Shown here: positions 45,970 through 54,599 of the stretch, piece after piece
Layout of the letters: every line of letters starts with the position of its first letter
Numbering within the stretch: position 1 is the stretch's first letter
DNA from: Pantoea stewartii subsp. stewartii
GTDB lineage: Bacteria; Pseudomonadota; Gammaproteobacteria; Enterobacterales; Enterobacteriaceae
Assembly (NCBI RefSeq): GCF_008801695.1
Contig: NZ_VZPF01000015.1
Coordinates: forward strand, 1 to 64,000
DNA length: 64,000 nt
Direction: 5' to 3'
Notes under the pieces: generated by a model
What the model saw: only the letters and a program-made list of their open reading frames with translations
The model's database searches: none
Told to the model about the DNA's origin: nothing
Translations under genes and position numbers: made by a program

Positions 45970-45985
45970 TGCAAGATGCAGACCA
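45970..45985 (-). promoter_or_regulatory. sigma-54 promoter of nac
   Basis: Minus strand TGGTCTGCATCTTGCA: GG and TTGCA elements at the exact sigma-54 spacing, three mismatches in the CAC part. Predicted start near 45960, 57 nt before the ATG. Confidence 0.75.
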
Positions 45986-46112
45986 GGTTTATTCAGTTTG
46001 CAAAATATCTTTGAAAATTTTTCTAACAGTCGGATAAAAAAGCGTTTCCTGTTACCTCTAAAGAGGTAATCCCGGACGACTGCCAGACCTGCTTTTCCCA
46101 TTCATGTCGCCC

Positions 46113-46129
46113 TGCACCGCAATAGTGCG
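46113..46129. promoter_or_regulatory. NtrC enhancer site upstream of nac
   Basis: TGCACCGCAATAGTGCG: 10 of the 12 dyad positions of TGCACC-N5-GGTGCA match. Centre about 160 bp upstream of the predicted nac start. Confidence 0.75.
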
Positions 46130-46316
46130 CAACATGACAGACCAGCGTGCAGGGATGGTTAACAGGCAATCTTCACCGAGGATGAGGCTTGACGACCGGG
46201 AAATCCTCCCACCTCTCCGGGGCAGGGTTTATCCGTAAAAGGCGGGAAACGTAACAGGTTTAGCAGACCGCCGGGGCGGCGTTATTGCGGCCCGGCAGAC
46301 GTGCAAAGGCGCATTA

Positions 46317-46364
46317 GTTAAAAGAAATAACCGAAACGTTTACTACCCTGTTTTTTCTTTTAAC
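46317..46364. repeat. 11-bp inverted repeat enclosing an AAACGTTT palindrome
   Basis: GTTAAAAGAAA (46317-46327) and TTTCTTTTAAC (46354-46364) are perfect inverted repeats; the 26-bp interval holds CGAAACGTTTAC. The rest of 46130-46506 shows no gene. The repeat may be a terminator-like stem after the sugar permease or an operator; no U-tract follows directly. Confidence 0.45.
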
Positions 46365-46506
46365 AGGATCGCGAAACGGGACGACGCAAACGCATTTGTG
46401 ATGTAGCAAGGCGGCGGTGGCGCTTAGTCCCGGGCGCAGGGTGAACGATGTGACCGGGATAAGCGCCTGCCGCCAGCGCCGCTACAGCGCCAAGGCGGCA
46501 GCGTAT

Positions 46507-47541
46507 TCAGCGTTTGGCACGGTTGCGTCGCATATCGATAGTCACTGCGGCGACGATGATGATGCCTTTGATGATATCCTGGATATACGCATCTACCCCG
46601 ACAAACGTAAAGCCACTTTTAATCAGACCCAGTATCACCGCGCCTATCAGCGTGCCGGTAATGCGCCCTACGCCGCCCATCAGGCTGCTGCCGCCGATAA
46701 CCGCCGCGGCAATCGCATCCAGCTCATAGCCCACGCCCATGCTCGACTGGCCGCTACTGACGCGCGCCGCCAGTACCACGCCCGCCAGACCGGACAACGC
46801 GCCTGCGATGGTATAGACAATAATCAGGTATTTATTGACGTTGATACCGGACACTTTGGCCGAGGTCATATTACCGCCGATGGCGTACACGTATTTGCCG
46901 TAGCGGGTATGTTTCAGTGCGATGTGGAACACCAGCGCAACCACCAGGAAGATAATGACCGGCATTGCGCCCTGGCCAATCGAGGTGAACCCGTCAGAGA
47001 GGAAACTGATAGGGTTACCCTGGGTGTAATACTGTGCCAGTCCACGGGCCGACACCATCATGCCCAGCGTGGCAATAAACGGGGGAATACCGGTACGGGT
47101 AATTAATACGCCGTTAATCAGACCGCACAATAACCCTACCCCAATGCCGGCCCCAATCGGCACCACCGCGGGCATGTTCACCAGTGACGGAAACATCGGG
47201 GTCAGCGTATCTGAAGTTTGCGCCAGACTGGCGGCTACCACGGCAGTGAGTGCAATAACCGACCCGGAGGACAGATCGATACCGGTGGTAATAATGACCT
47301 GGGTCACGCCCACAGCAATGATGCCGATAATGGCAACCTGCAGGACGATAAGAATCAGACGATTGGTGTTCATCAAAAAGGACTGATCGCGCACATACCA
47401 GCCAAACATTTCGAAAATTAACGCAATGCCGACCATCACGACAAAAATGCCGGTATCTTTTGGCAGTTTCTGACGTAAATGCGCAAAAAAAGAGGGTTGA
47501 TGCTGAGGAGCCTGCGTGGCCGTTGCTTTCATATTACTCAT
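46507..47541 (-). CDS. sugar ABC transporter permease (MglC/RbsC-type)
   Basis: About 344 aa, BPD_transp_2 family, with signature IITTGIDLSSGSVIAL and MGVGYELDAIAAAVIGGSSL. Two starts are possible: 47559, overlapping the ATPase stop (ATGA), or 47541 (MSNMKA); the latter resembles the usual family start. Third gene of a binding protein-ATPase-permease operon. Confidence 0.9.
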   Translation of the reverse strand: MSNMKATATQAPQHQPSFFAHLRQKLPKDTGIFVVMVGIALIFEMFGWYVRDQSFLMNTNRLILIVLQVAIIGIIAVGVTQVIITTGIDLSSGSVIALTAVVAASLAQTSDTLTPMFPSLVNMPAVVPIGAGIGVGLLCGLINGVLITRTGIPPFIATLGMMVSARGLAQYYTQGNPISFLSDGFTSIGQGAMPVIIFLVVALVFHIALKHTRYGKYVYAIGGNMTSAKVSGINVNKYLIIVYTIAGALSGLAGVVLAARVSSGQSSMGVGYELDAIAAAVIGGSSLMGGVGRITGTLIGAVILGLIKSGFTFVGVDAYIQDIIKGIIIVAAVTIDMRRNRAKR

Positions 47542-47555
47542 CGTGGTTTCGCGCC

Positions 47556-49040
47556 TCATTCGGATGCTAACGACAAAATAGTTTCCTGATCGGCCTCGTC
47601 TTTATCGAGGGTGCCGGTAATGCGCCCACCATGCATCACCATGATACGGTCACTCATGCCCAGAATTTCCGGCAGCTCTGACGACACCATAATGATGGCA
47701 ACTCCACGGTTGGCCAGTTCACTGATCAAACGGTAAATCTCTGCTTTCGCCCCGACGTCAATTCCACGGGTCGGCTCATCAAGAATCAGGATTTTGGGTT
47801 GAGCCAGCAGCCAGCGGGCAATCAGGACTTTCTGCTGATTCCCTCCGCTCAGGTTATTAATGATTTGGTCCATGGTGGGGGTTTTGATATTCAGACGGCG
47901 GATCTGATCCATGCAGTCCTGAGCCATTTTCACATGACTGACAAAACCGCCTTTACCGCTGTATTCAGGCATGTTGACGATGCTCATGTTCTCTAACACC
48001 GACAACACCAAAAACAATCCGGACTTCTTGCGATCTTCTGTCAGAAACGCCATTCCTTTTTCGATGGCGACCGACGGCGAATCAATAGCGACCGGCACAC
48101 CATCAATCAGGATTTCGCCGCTGTCGAAAGGCACCATGCCAAACAGGCTTTCCATCACTTCACTGCGTCCGGCACCGACCAGACCCGCCACACCGAGAAT
48201 TTCCCCACGGCGCACGCCAAAGCTGACGTCGGAAAAGCGGTCCTGACAACTCAGATGACGAACGGTGAGCACCTCTTCCCCAATCGCATTATTGAATTTC
48301 GGGAACAGCTGCGTCAGCTCACGTCCGACCATTTTGGTAATCAGCGACTGACGCGTGAATGCGCTGCTACTGTCGCTGCCCACCCAGCTGCCATCGCGGA
48401 ACACGCTGATTTCATCCGTAATGGCGAAGATCTCATCCATTTTGTGACTGATATAAACGATGGCTTTGCCCTGCTCGCGCAGATCACGAATGATGGTAAA
48501 CAGATGGGCGACCTCGGTTTCAGTCAGGGCGGAGGTGGGCTCGTCCATGATCACAATGTCCGAGTTCCAGGACACCGCTTTGGCGATCTCCACCATCTGC
48601 TGTGACGCAATACTGAGTTCGCCCACCAGCCGATCGGCTTTCAGCCTGATGTTCAGGCGGCTTAACAACTGCTGGGTTTCTTCATTCAGTCGGGCGTGAT
48701 CGACAAAACCAAACTTCACCGGCTCCCGTCCCAGCCAGATATTCTCTGCGACGGTCATATGCGGCACCAGGTTGAGTTCCTGATGAATCATGGAAATACC
48801 GGAACGTAACGCATCCATGGTGTCCCTGAACTGCACTGGCTCCCCTTTAATTTTAATGGAACCCTGATCGGGACGGTACATCCCGATCAGGCATTTCATT
48901 AAAGTGGATTTGCCCGCGCCATTTTCACCCATCAACGCATGTACCGTTCCCGGACGCACACGTAACGACACATTATCCAGTGCCTTCACGCCCGGAAAGA
49001 ACTTGCTGATGCCTTCGGCTTCAAGCGCAAACGCGGTCAT
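47556..49040 (-). CDS. sugar ABC transporter ATPase (MglA-type)
   Basis: 494 aa with two ATPase domains: [33 protein letters not shown] in the first; [34 protein letters not shown] in the second. It resembles MglA more than the RbsA-like protein at 7950-9464 does ([21 protein letters not shown]). Confidence 0.92.
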   Translation of the reverse strand: MTAFALEAEGISKFFPGVKALDNVSLRVRPGTVHALMGENGAGKSTLMKCLIGMYRPDQGSIKIKGEPVQFRDTMDALRSGISMIHQELNLVPHMTVAENIWLGREPVKFGFVDHARLNEETQQLLSRLNIRLKADRLVGELSIASQQMVEIAKAVSWNSDIVIMDEPTSALTETEVAHLFTIIRDLREQGKAIVYISHKMDEIFAITDEISVFRDGSWVGSDSSSAFTRQSLITKMVGRELTQLFPKFNNAIGEEVLTVRHLSCQDRFSDVSFGVRRGEILGVAGLVGAGRSEVMESLFGMVPFDSGEILIDGVPVAIDSPSVAIEKGMAFLTEDRKKSGLFLVLSVLENMSIVNMPEYSGKGGFVSHVKMAQDCMDQIRRLNIKTPTMDQIINNLSGGNQQKVLIARWLLAQPKILILDEPTRGIDVGAKAEIYRLISELANRGVAIIMVSSELPEILGMSDRIMVMHGGRITGTLDKDEADQETILSLASE

Positions 49041-49071
49041 ACATCACCTCCGTTCCACAGGTTCAGGACGT

Positions 49072-49995
49072 TTATTTTTGGTTCATGCTGGTGTATTTGG
49101 TGTAGTTGTCTTTGGTGATCAGCTGGAACGGGATATCGACGATCTTTTGCACTTTCTCACCTTTGACGAGCTTAACCGCCGTTTGAACGGCACCTTCACC
49201 CTGTCCTTTTGCGTCCTGGAACACGCTGGCGACCATTTTGCCGTTCTTAATCATCTGCAGCGCATCGGGGGTACCATCGACACCGGCGACCAGAATATGT
49301 TTATCGTTTTTACCCAGCGCCTGAATGGCACCGATGGCCATTTCGTCGTTGTTTGATGCGATAGCGTTGATATCGTCTCCGGCGGTCATCCAGTTACTCA
49401 CGACGTCCACCGCATCGTTACGGCTAAATTTCGCCGTTTGCTTTTGTACCACTTTAATATTCGGGTATTTCGCCACGACCGCTTCCACCCCTTTGGTGCG
49501 CTCGCGGGTGGATTCGTTCGCCAAATCACCCAGCAAAATAGCCACGTTACCTTTTCCGTTCATGGCTTTTGCCAGCGCTTCCATCTGCAGACGGCCCGCC
49601 AGTTCGGAGTCAGAACCCACAAACGCCATCTTGTCACCCAACTGCGCCTGGGGTTTGCGGTTGACGAACACCAGCGCCACACCCGCCTTAGATGCCTGAT
49701 CGATAATCGGTTTCACCGCGTCGGTGTCCACCGGGTTAACAATAATGGCGTCGACGCCCTGACCAATAAAGTTTTGTACCTGCTGAAGTTGCTGCGCGAC
49801 ATCGCCTTTGGCATCTTCAATCTGACCTTTTACGTCATCCTTTTTCATCTCATTTTGTATAGCGTTACGCACAATGGTCAGGAAGTTATCGTCAAACATC
49901 GCCATCGAAACCCCCACGGAAATATCTTTCGCCATCGCAGCGGCGGGCAATATGCAGGCTAACAGTGAAGCAACAATCGTTTTTTTGATGTTCAT
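49072..49995 (-). CDS. periplasmic sugar/polyol-binding protein
   Basis: 307 aa with a Sec signal peptide (MNIKKTIVASLLACILPAAA, cleavage after AMA). Periplasmic-binding protein family 4: ISVGVSMAMFDDNFLT, IIVNPVDTDAVKPI, FVNRKP, SNNDEMAIGA and VAGVDGTPDAL. It resembles inositol/galactose-type binding proteins; the ligand is not known. First gene of its operon, following a roughly 450-bp non-coding region. No catabolic enzyme is encoded with it. Confidence 0.9.
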   Translation of the reverse strand: MNIKKTIVASLLACILPAAAMAKDISVGVSMAMFDDNFLTIVRNAIQNEMKKDDVKGQIEDAKGDVAQQLQQVQNFIGQGVDAIIVNPVDTDAVKPIIDQASKAGVALVFVNRKPQAQLGDKMAFVGSDSELAGRLQMEALAKAMNGKGNVAILLGDLANESTRERTKGVEAVVAKYPNIKVVQKQTAKFSRNDAVDVVSNWMTAGDDINAIASNNDEMAIGAIQALGKNDKHILVAGVDGTPDALQMIKNGKMVASVFQDAKGQGEGAVQTAVKLVKGEKVQKIVDIPFQLITKDNYTKYTSMNQK

Positions 49996-50451
49996 AGGGA
50001 CCCTTCTTATTTGTTAACTTGCTAGCGACTGACCTGTTGAATGAAAAATATTTTTTACATTCATACCGCCTCGCTGGCGTTTTTAATGGAAAATTTGAGG
50101 TAAGACGACTACGTTGACGCTTTTCTGACACCCCCACCACTTTTCTTATCTTCATGATTTCCATAAACATGCACTACAGGCGACGCGGACACATCTCAGA
50201 ACATTCCATTTTGTCGCCGTAAACAGTTTATTTATTCCATAAATTACTTTTTTGAAATTTTTATCATAAAAGCACTGAAACAAGTGTTTTGATATCGTCA
50301 AATAACAAAAATTTGACATGCGTCTAACATCTACCCGGAAATGGGTTTAAAGTGAGATCCTGTTAGCAGTTTGAAAAGCAAGCGAATGCGTCAGATCTTC
50401 GCCAATGCGCTGCTTTTACACGCACTTGAACGCAAACCGTTAAAGAGTGCT
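49996..50451. other. AT-rich regulatory region upstream of the sugar ABC operon
   Basis: No gene is seen. It must contain the promoter of the binding-protein gene (minus). GAAACAAGTGTTTTG near 50278-50292 holds an AAACA/TGTTT inverted repeat that could be a LacI-family operator; there is no LacI-type gene nearby. Confidence 0.4.
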
Positions 50452-50480
50452 TTGACATCCCGTACTGACGCCGCTACTAT
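50452..50480 (+). promoter_or_regulatory. tRNA-Asn promoter
   Basis: Consensus TTGACA (50452-50457), 17-bp spacer, TACTAT (50475-50480), then the GC-rich discriminator TCGCCCCG typical of stringently controlled stable RNA genes. Confidence 0.9.
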
Positions 50481-50498
50481 TCGCCCCGTTCCAACAAT

Positions 50499-50574
50499 TC
50501 CTCTGTAGTTCAGTCGGTAGAACGGCGGACTGTTAATCCGTATGTCACTGGTTCGAGTCCAGTCAGAGGAGCCA
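50499..50574 (+). tRNA. tRNA-Asn (GTT)
   Basis: 76 nt including encoded CCA. Acceptor arms TCCTCTG/CAGAGGA, D arm TAGTTCAGTCGGTAGAA, anticodon GTT at 50532-50534, and T arm GGTTCGAGTCC. The sequence is that of the enteric asn tRNA genes. Its 3' half is the likely attachment core for the integrase gene 180 bp downstream. Confidence 0.97.
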
Positions 50575-50583
50575 ATTTAAGGG

Positions 50584-50611
50584 AAGCAGACGTTCACTGA
50601 CGTCTGCTTTC
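50584..50611 (+). terminator. terminator of tRNA-Asn
   Basis: AAGCAGACGT (50584-50593) pairs with ACGTCTGCTT (50600-50609) around a 6-base loop, followed by T-rich sequence. Confidence 0.75.
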
Positions 50612-50754
50612 TGCATTTCTATCAGTTGGTTATCCCTCTTCAGTCGTTCACCCTCGTTCACTAAAAACCACTCGAAGCCATATCATTTTGATGGTAAAAA
50701 TGCTGGTAATGCTGGTTCGATTTCCCTTTTACCAACAATCGAGGGGATGTTTTC

Positions 50755-52017
50755 ATGTCACTGACTGATATTAAAGCAAAAAATGCAAAACCCCTTGAGA
50801 AGGAATACAAGCTTACTGATGGCTTTGGTATGTTCCTTCGTGTTACCCCTAAAGGTTCGAAATACTGGCAAATGGCCTACCGTTTTGAAGGGAAGCAAAA
50901 ACTCTTCTCTATTGGTGTTTACCCTGCTGTTTCTCTTTCTGACGCAAGACAGCGCCGTGATGAAGCCAGAAGGCTTCTTGCTCAGGGCATTGACCCTAAT
51001 GCAAAGAAACAAGCAGAGGTTAAAGAACTAAAGGCCAAGCGTGATAAGACACGCACCTTCACTGTGGTGGCTAAAGCTTGGTTCTCCACGAAAACAAAAT
51101 GGTCAAAAGATTATGGTGACTCCGTATGGAAGCGCCTTGAAACCTATGTCTTCCCGACTATTGGCGATAAAGATGTTGCTGAACTGGATACGGGTGACTT
51201 GCTGGTTCCGGTGAAAAAGGTTGAGGCACTTGGTTATCTTGAAGCTGCCATGCGCATTCAACAATACATTACGGCGATCCTCCGCCATGCAGTCCAGCAA
51301 AAACTGATACGCCATAACCCCGCCTATGATATGGAAGGTGCAGTTCAGAAACCACAGACTGAACACCGCCCTGCACTGGAGCTGGAAGAAATACCGCAAC
51401 TACTGAAAAAAATTACCGAATACAAAGGCCGCAGGTTAACCATACTGGCAATACAGCTCAATCTGATGATTTTCATTCGTTCCAGTGAGCTGCGTTTCGC
51501 TCGCTGGTCTGAAATTGATTTCAAAAGTAAGTTATGGGTGATACCTGAACAGCGGGAAGCGATTGAAAACGTCAAACATTCCACTCGTGGGGCCAAAATG
51601 AAGCGTAAGCACTTCGTTCCCCTTTGTAAGCAAGCCATGAGGATACTGAAAGAGATCCGACAACTGACTTATGAAGAAGGCAATGATGACGGATTAATCT
51701 TTACTGGCTGTTATGACTCGTTTAAACCTATGAGTGAAAACACCATCAACAAAGCCCTTCGCAATATGGGCTATGACACGAAGCAGGACATCTGTGGACA
51801 CGGTTTTCGCACACTGGCCTGTAGTGCCTTAATTGAGTCCGGTTTATGGTCAGAAGACGCAGTAGAGCTTCAGATGAGCCACAAGGAAAGCAATAGCGTC
51901 CGTGCTGCTTATACCCACAAAGCCAAGCATCTTGATCAGCGCCGCCTGATGCTTCAGTGGTGGGCTGACTACCTTGATGCAAGCAGAAACGGTATGGTCA
52001 GGCCGTGGCTTTGTTGA
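50755..52017 (+). CDS. int: P4-type tyrosine integrase, C-terminus altered by an IS-like element
   Basis: 420 aa. N-terminal DUF4102 arm-binding domain (MSLTDIKAKNAKPLEKEYKL), SAM-like core-binding domain, and a catalytic domain with Arg in IFIRSSELRFARW, HGFRTLA (HxxR), His in QMSHKE and nucleophile Tyr in RAAYTHKA. Catalytic residues are complete. The reading frame runs into the terminal repeat of a small element, so the last four residues (PWLC) come partly from it and the natural tail is lost. Base composition is clearly more AT-rich than the flanks, consistent with horizontal transfer. It sits beside tRNA-Asn, as island integrases do. Confidence 0.92.
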   Translation: MSLTDIKAKNAKPLEKEYKLTDGFGMFLRVTPKGSKYWQMAYRFEGKQKLFSIGVYPAVSLSDARQRRDEARRLLAQGIDPNAKKQAEVKELKAKRDKTRTFTVVAKAWFSTKTKWSKDYGDSVWKRLETYVFPTIGDKDVAELDTGDLLVPVKKVEALGYLEAAMRIQQYITAILRHAVQQKLIRHNPAYDMEGAVQKPQTEHRPALELEEIPQLLKKITEYKGRRLTILAIQLNLMIFIRSSELRFARWSEIDFKSKLWVIPEQREAIENVKHSTRGAKMKRKHFVPLCKQAMRILKEIRQLTYEEGNDDGLIFTGCYDSFKPMSENTINKALRNMGYDTKQDICGHGFRTLACSALIESGLWSEDAVELQMSHKESNSVRAAYTHKAKHLDQRRLMLQWWADYLDASRNGMVRPWLC

Positions 52018-52179
52018 ATAAATGGATTTTATGCTGTGGTACTATGAAAACGGTTGTTTCAGATAACATAAAATCAATGCGTTACATGCTTGCGTATGAC
52101 GGTGTTCTGTCTGGCATCAGCGTTTTCTACCAAAACAGTGCAGACAAAACAGAATGATTACCTATTATTCAACAAAGCC
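52007..52179. mobile_element. 173-bp MITE-like element with IS903-type ends
   Basis: Ends are perfect 15-bp inverted repeats GGCTTTGTTGAATAA (52007-52021 and 52165-52179), the terminal sequence of the IS903 group of the IS5 family. The interior has no transposase. It contains a further 9-bp inverted repeat, GATTTTATG (52025-52033) and CATAAAATC (52067-52075). No 9-bp target duplication flanks the element (TCAGGCCGT left, CCGGTGCGC right), suggesting one side was deleted after insertion. Confidence 0.8.
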
Positions 52180-52772
52180 CCGGTGCGCAGCAGACAGCTG
52201 AATCTGCCCGGGCAACAGCAGAGACCGTTAACGCCGACAAGTCCAAGGTCAGCCACATGACCGATACCATGCACAACATCCATGAGAGCGCAGTCAAGGT
52301 CCGTGATATTACGTCCGTGATTGAAAGCATCGCTTTTCAGACCAACATCCTGGCGTTGAATGCCGCCGTGGAAGCCGCGCGTGCAGGTGAAGATGGTCGC
52401 GGATTCGCCGTCGTGGCTGGTGAGGTGCGGACACTTGCCCAGCGTAGTGCCACGGCCGCGAAAGACATCAAGCGTCTGATTGAACAGGCCGTCGCACACG
52501 TTGACAGCGGCGTAGAAATTGCCGCGCTAACCGGGCAGAGCGTCCTGAAAGTCATGAGTATGGTCAGCGACCTGGCTGAAGGGATGGACTCGATTGCCCG
52601 GGCCTCTTCTGAACAGCTGCAGGGAATTTCAGAAGTCAGCGTGGCAGTGAATCAGATGGACGGCGTCACACAGAATAACGCGGCGCTGGTCCAGGAATCG
52701 TCAATGGCCTCCCGTTCGCTGTCTGAACAGGCCCAAACATTACGACAGATTGTTGGATCGTTTAGCGTCTGA
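52180..52772 (+). pseudogene. 3' fragment of a methyl-accepting chemotaxis protein gene
   Basis: An open frame begins at the element boundary with no start codon and encodes only the signalling half of a chemoreceptor. The hairpin tip that binds CheA/CheW is intact ([36 protein letters not shown]), as is the second methylation helix, but the ligand domain, membrane segments and HAMP are missing. The first internal ATG is at 52257. The fragment lacks the C-terminal NWETF pentapeptide. The 5' part was probably lost with the rest of the island. Confidence 0.9.
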
Positions 52773-52944
52773 ACATTCAGGTAACGCCGGCGTTCCAGGC
52801 TTCATCAGGAAGGTACAGGGGCAATCACATCCGCCTGGCGCAGGTTCACAGGCTGTGGTATCTGCGACAGATTCCGGCGCGTGTTGCGAACGGATGGCGC
52901 TTTGTATCGTGACTTATTCAGGCTGCCCTAAACGTCGCAACGGT
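52773..52944. other. intergenic remnant, no gene seen
   Basis: Sequence between the chemoreceptor fragment and the convergent oxidoreductase/ArsR transcript. Short frames here have no recognisable product. 52976-53081 is likewise without a supported gene. Confidence 0.5.
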
Positions 52945-52975
52945 AAAAGAGAGTGGCGCTCATGCGCCCTCTCTT
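52945..52975 (-). terminator. terminator of the oxidoreductase-arsR operon
   Basis: On the minus strand AGAGAG-GGCGC pairs with GCGCC-A-CTCTCT around a 4-base loop and runs into TTTTA. It lies about 100 bp after the arsR stop. Confidence 0.7.
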
Positions 52976-53081
52976 CCTCGCCAGCGAAATGCGTGAGCCT
53001 GGCGCTGGTTTTCACTGCATGTCCTGACGTGCCACAACGCAGCGTTACCGGACGTTCGTGTGTCTGTCGTTGACAACCCGC

Positions 53082-53396
53082 CTACAGATCCTGCAGGGCC
53101 TGGATAATTGACGTATTCATCTCGTGAACCGCCTCTTCACGCCGGCGATAGTATGTCCATTTACCGACCTTGCTTGCCTCAAGCAGGCCGGCATCATGCA
53201 GCGCTTTCAGACATAACGAGGTGGCGGGCTGTGAGAGGCCCGCTTTGTCCTGAATAAGACTGGCACAGACACCGTACTGATCGAAGGGATACAGCTGAGA
53301 ATAGTCAGCAAAGGCTTCGTCAGGGCGTTTAAGCCATTTGAGCACCGCAACCCGTGTCGGGTTAGCCAGTAATTTAATGGCATTTTCAGGTGTCAT
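53082..53396 (-). CDS. ArsR-family transcriptional regulator
   Basis: 104-aa winged-helix protein: IKLLANPTRVAVLKWL and recognition-helix region AGLSQPATSLCLKALHDAGLL. It has cysteines (YGVCASL, SLCLKAL) that could sense an electrophile or metal, though no classical ArsR metal motif. It lies 14 bp after the old-yellow-enzyme gene on the same transcript, so it probably represses that operon; a candidate operator is at 54571-54586. The ATG has only a weak ribosome site, in keeping with low-level expression. Confidence 0.87.
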   Translation of the reverse strand: MTPENAIKLLANPTRVAVLKWLKRPDEAFADYSQLYPFDQYGVCASLIQDKAGLSQPATSLCLKALHDAGLLEASKVGKWTYYRRREEAVHEMNTSIIQALQDL

Positions 53397-53410
53397 GCCG
53401 TCTCAGAACC

Positions 53411-54529
53411 TCAAGCAGAATAGAAAGGGTAGTCAGTATAGCCTTTCTCACTTCCACCATACAGTGAGGCAGGATCCGCGTTGTTCAGCGGGTAGCCCAT
53501 TTTGAAACGCGCCGGTAAATCCGGGTTAGCGATAAACGTGCGCCCGAAGCCAAACAGATCGCCCCATCCCTTTTCCAGCATACGTTCGGCCTTTTCCCTG
53601 GTATAACGTCCGGAATACATGATGGGGGAACGGAAGGTTTCACGCAGCGCAATACGGAAGCTTTCGGGCATCTCCGGACTGTTGTCCCAGTCCGCTTCGG
53701 CGATAGACAGATAGCCAGTTTCAAGCTCGTTTAGCATCTGCGCAGCACGAATGTAGGTAGCATGCGGATCGCGTTCAACCAGCCCCAGATAAACGCGTTC
53801 TTCCTCTGTGCTTGAGAACAATGGCGCGAAACGTACGCCGACACGGTGACTGCCAAATACCGCACTCACCGCTTCGGTGACTTCACGCAGGAAGCGCAGG
53901 CGGTTATCAAGGGAACCGCCATATTCATCGGTACGGAAATTGGTGTGTTCAGAAATAAACTGATTGATCAGATAACCGTTGGCGGCATGCAGCTCGACAC
54001 CGTCAAAACCGGCTTTTTTCGCGTTCTCTGCTGCCGTGCGGTACATCGCCACAATCGCTTTGACTTCCGATGTGGTCAGTTCGCGCGGCATGCTGGATTC
54101 CGTCAGCATACCAGCACCTGGTCCGGTTTCAATAAATACCCGTACACCGCTGGCGGCAACGGCGGAAGGAGCAACAGGCGGCTGTTTACCGGGCTGCAAC
54201 GCATTGTGCGATACGCGGCCCACGTGCCAGAGCTGGCAAAAGAGCGTTCCGCCCTCTGCATGCACAGCGTCGGTGACGTTTCGCCATCCCGCAATTTGTG
54301 CGTCGCTGTGAATGCCAGGCGTCCAGGCATAGCCCTGCCCGCGCGGTTCAATTTGCGTACCTTCGGTAATCATGAAGCCCGCGCTGGCACGCTGGCGATA
54401 GTACTCCACCATCATCGTGCCGGGAATGTTGCCCGGCTGCTCGCTACGGCAACGGGTCAGGGGTGGAAGCGCAATGCGGTTACGCAACGTGAGATCACCC
54501 AGCGTCAGGGGCGTGAAAAGAGACGACAT
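53411..54529 (-). CDS. old yellow enzyme-family FMN ene-reductase (NemA-like)
   Basis: 372 aa. FMN-barrel residues: LPPLTRCRSEQPGNIP, ITEGTQIEPRGQGY, FCQLWHVGR, the substrate-binding pair within GVELHAANGYLINQF and EYGGSLDNR, and LFGFGRTFIANPDL. Such enzymes reduce activated alkenes, nitro groups and quinones with NADPH. AAGGA precedes the 54529 ATG; a further ATG three codons upstream is less well spaced. Paired with a small ArsR regulator, it looks like an electrophile-inducible detoxification unit. Confidence 0.92.
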   Translation of the reverse strand: MSSLFTPLTLGDLTLRNRIALPPLTRCRSEQPGNIPGTMMVEYYRQRASAGFMITEGTQIEPRGQGYAWTPGIHSDAQIAGWRNVTDAVHAEGGTLFCQLWHVGRVSHNALQPGKQPPVAPSAVAASGVRVFIETGPGAGMLTESSMPRELTTSEVKAIVAMYRTAAENAKKAGFDGVELHAANGYLINQFISEHTNFRTDEYGGSLDNRLRFLREVTEAVSAVFGSHRVGVRFAPLFSSTEEERVYLGLVERDPHATYIRAAQMLNELETGYLSIAEADWDNSPEMPESFRIALRETFRSPIMYSGRYTREKAERMLEKGWGDLFGFGRTFIANPDLPARFKMGYPLNNADPASLYGGSEKGYTDYPFYSA

Positions 54530-54570
54530 AATTAACATCCTTAAAAAGAAACAGGGCTGGCATTATATTT

Positions 54571-54586
54571 ACACATTTAAATTTGT
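54571..54586. promoter_or_regulatory. candidate ArsR operator
   Basis: ACACATTTAAATTTGT is a 16-bp near-perfect palindrome centred on TTTAAA, just upstream of the oxidoreductase start. AT-rich dyads of this kind are typical ArsR-family operators. Confidence 0.5.
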
Positions 54587-54599
54587 AGATATGTAATGT

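Noticed and set aside
52081..52158. 26-codon frame inside the IS903-ended element
   Set aside because: Too short, no ribosome site, no resemblance to a transposase.
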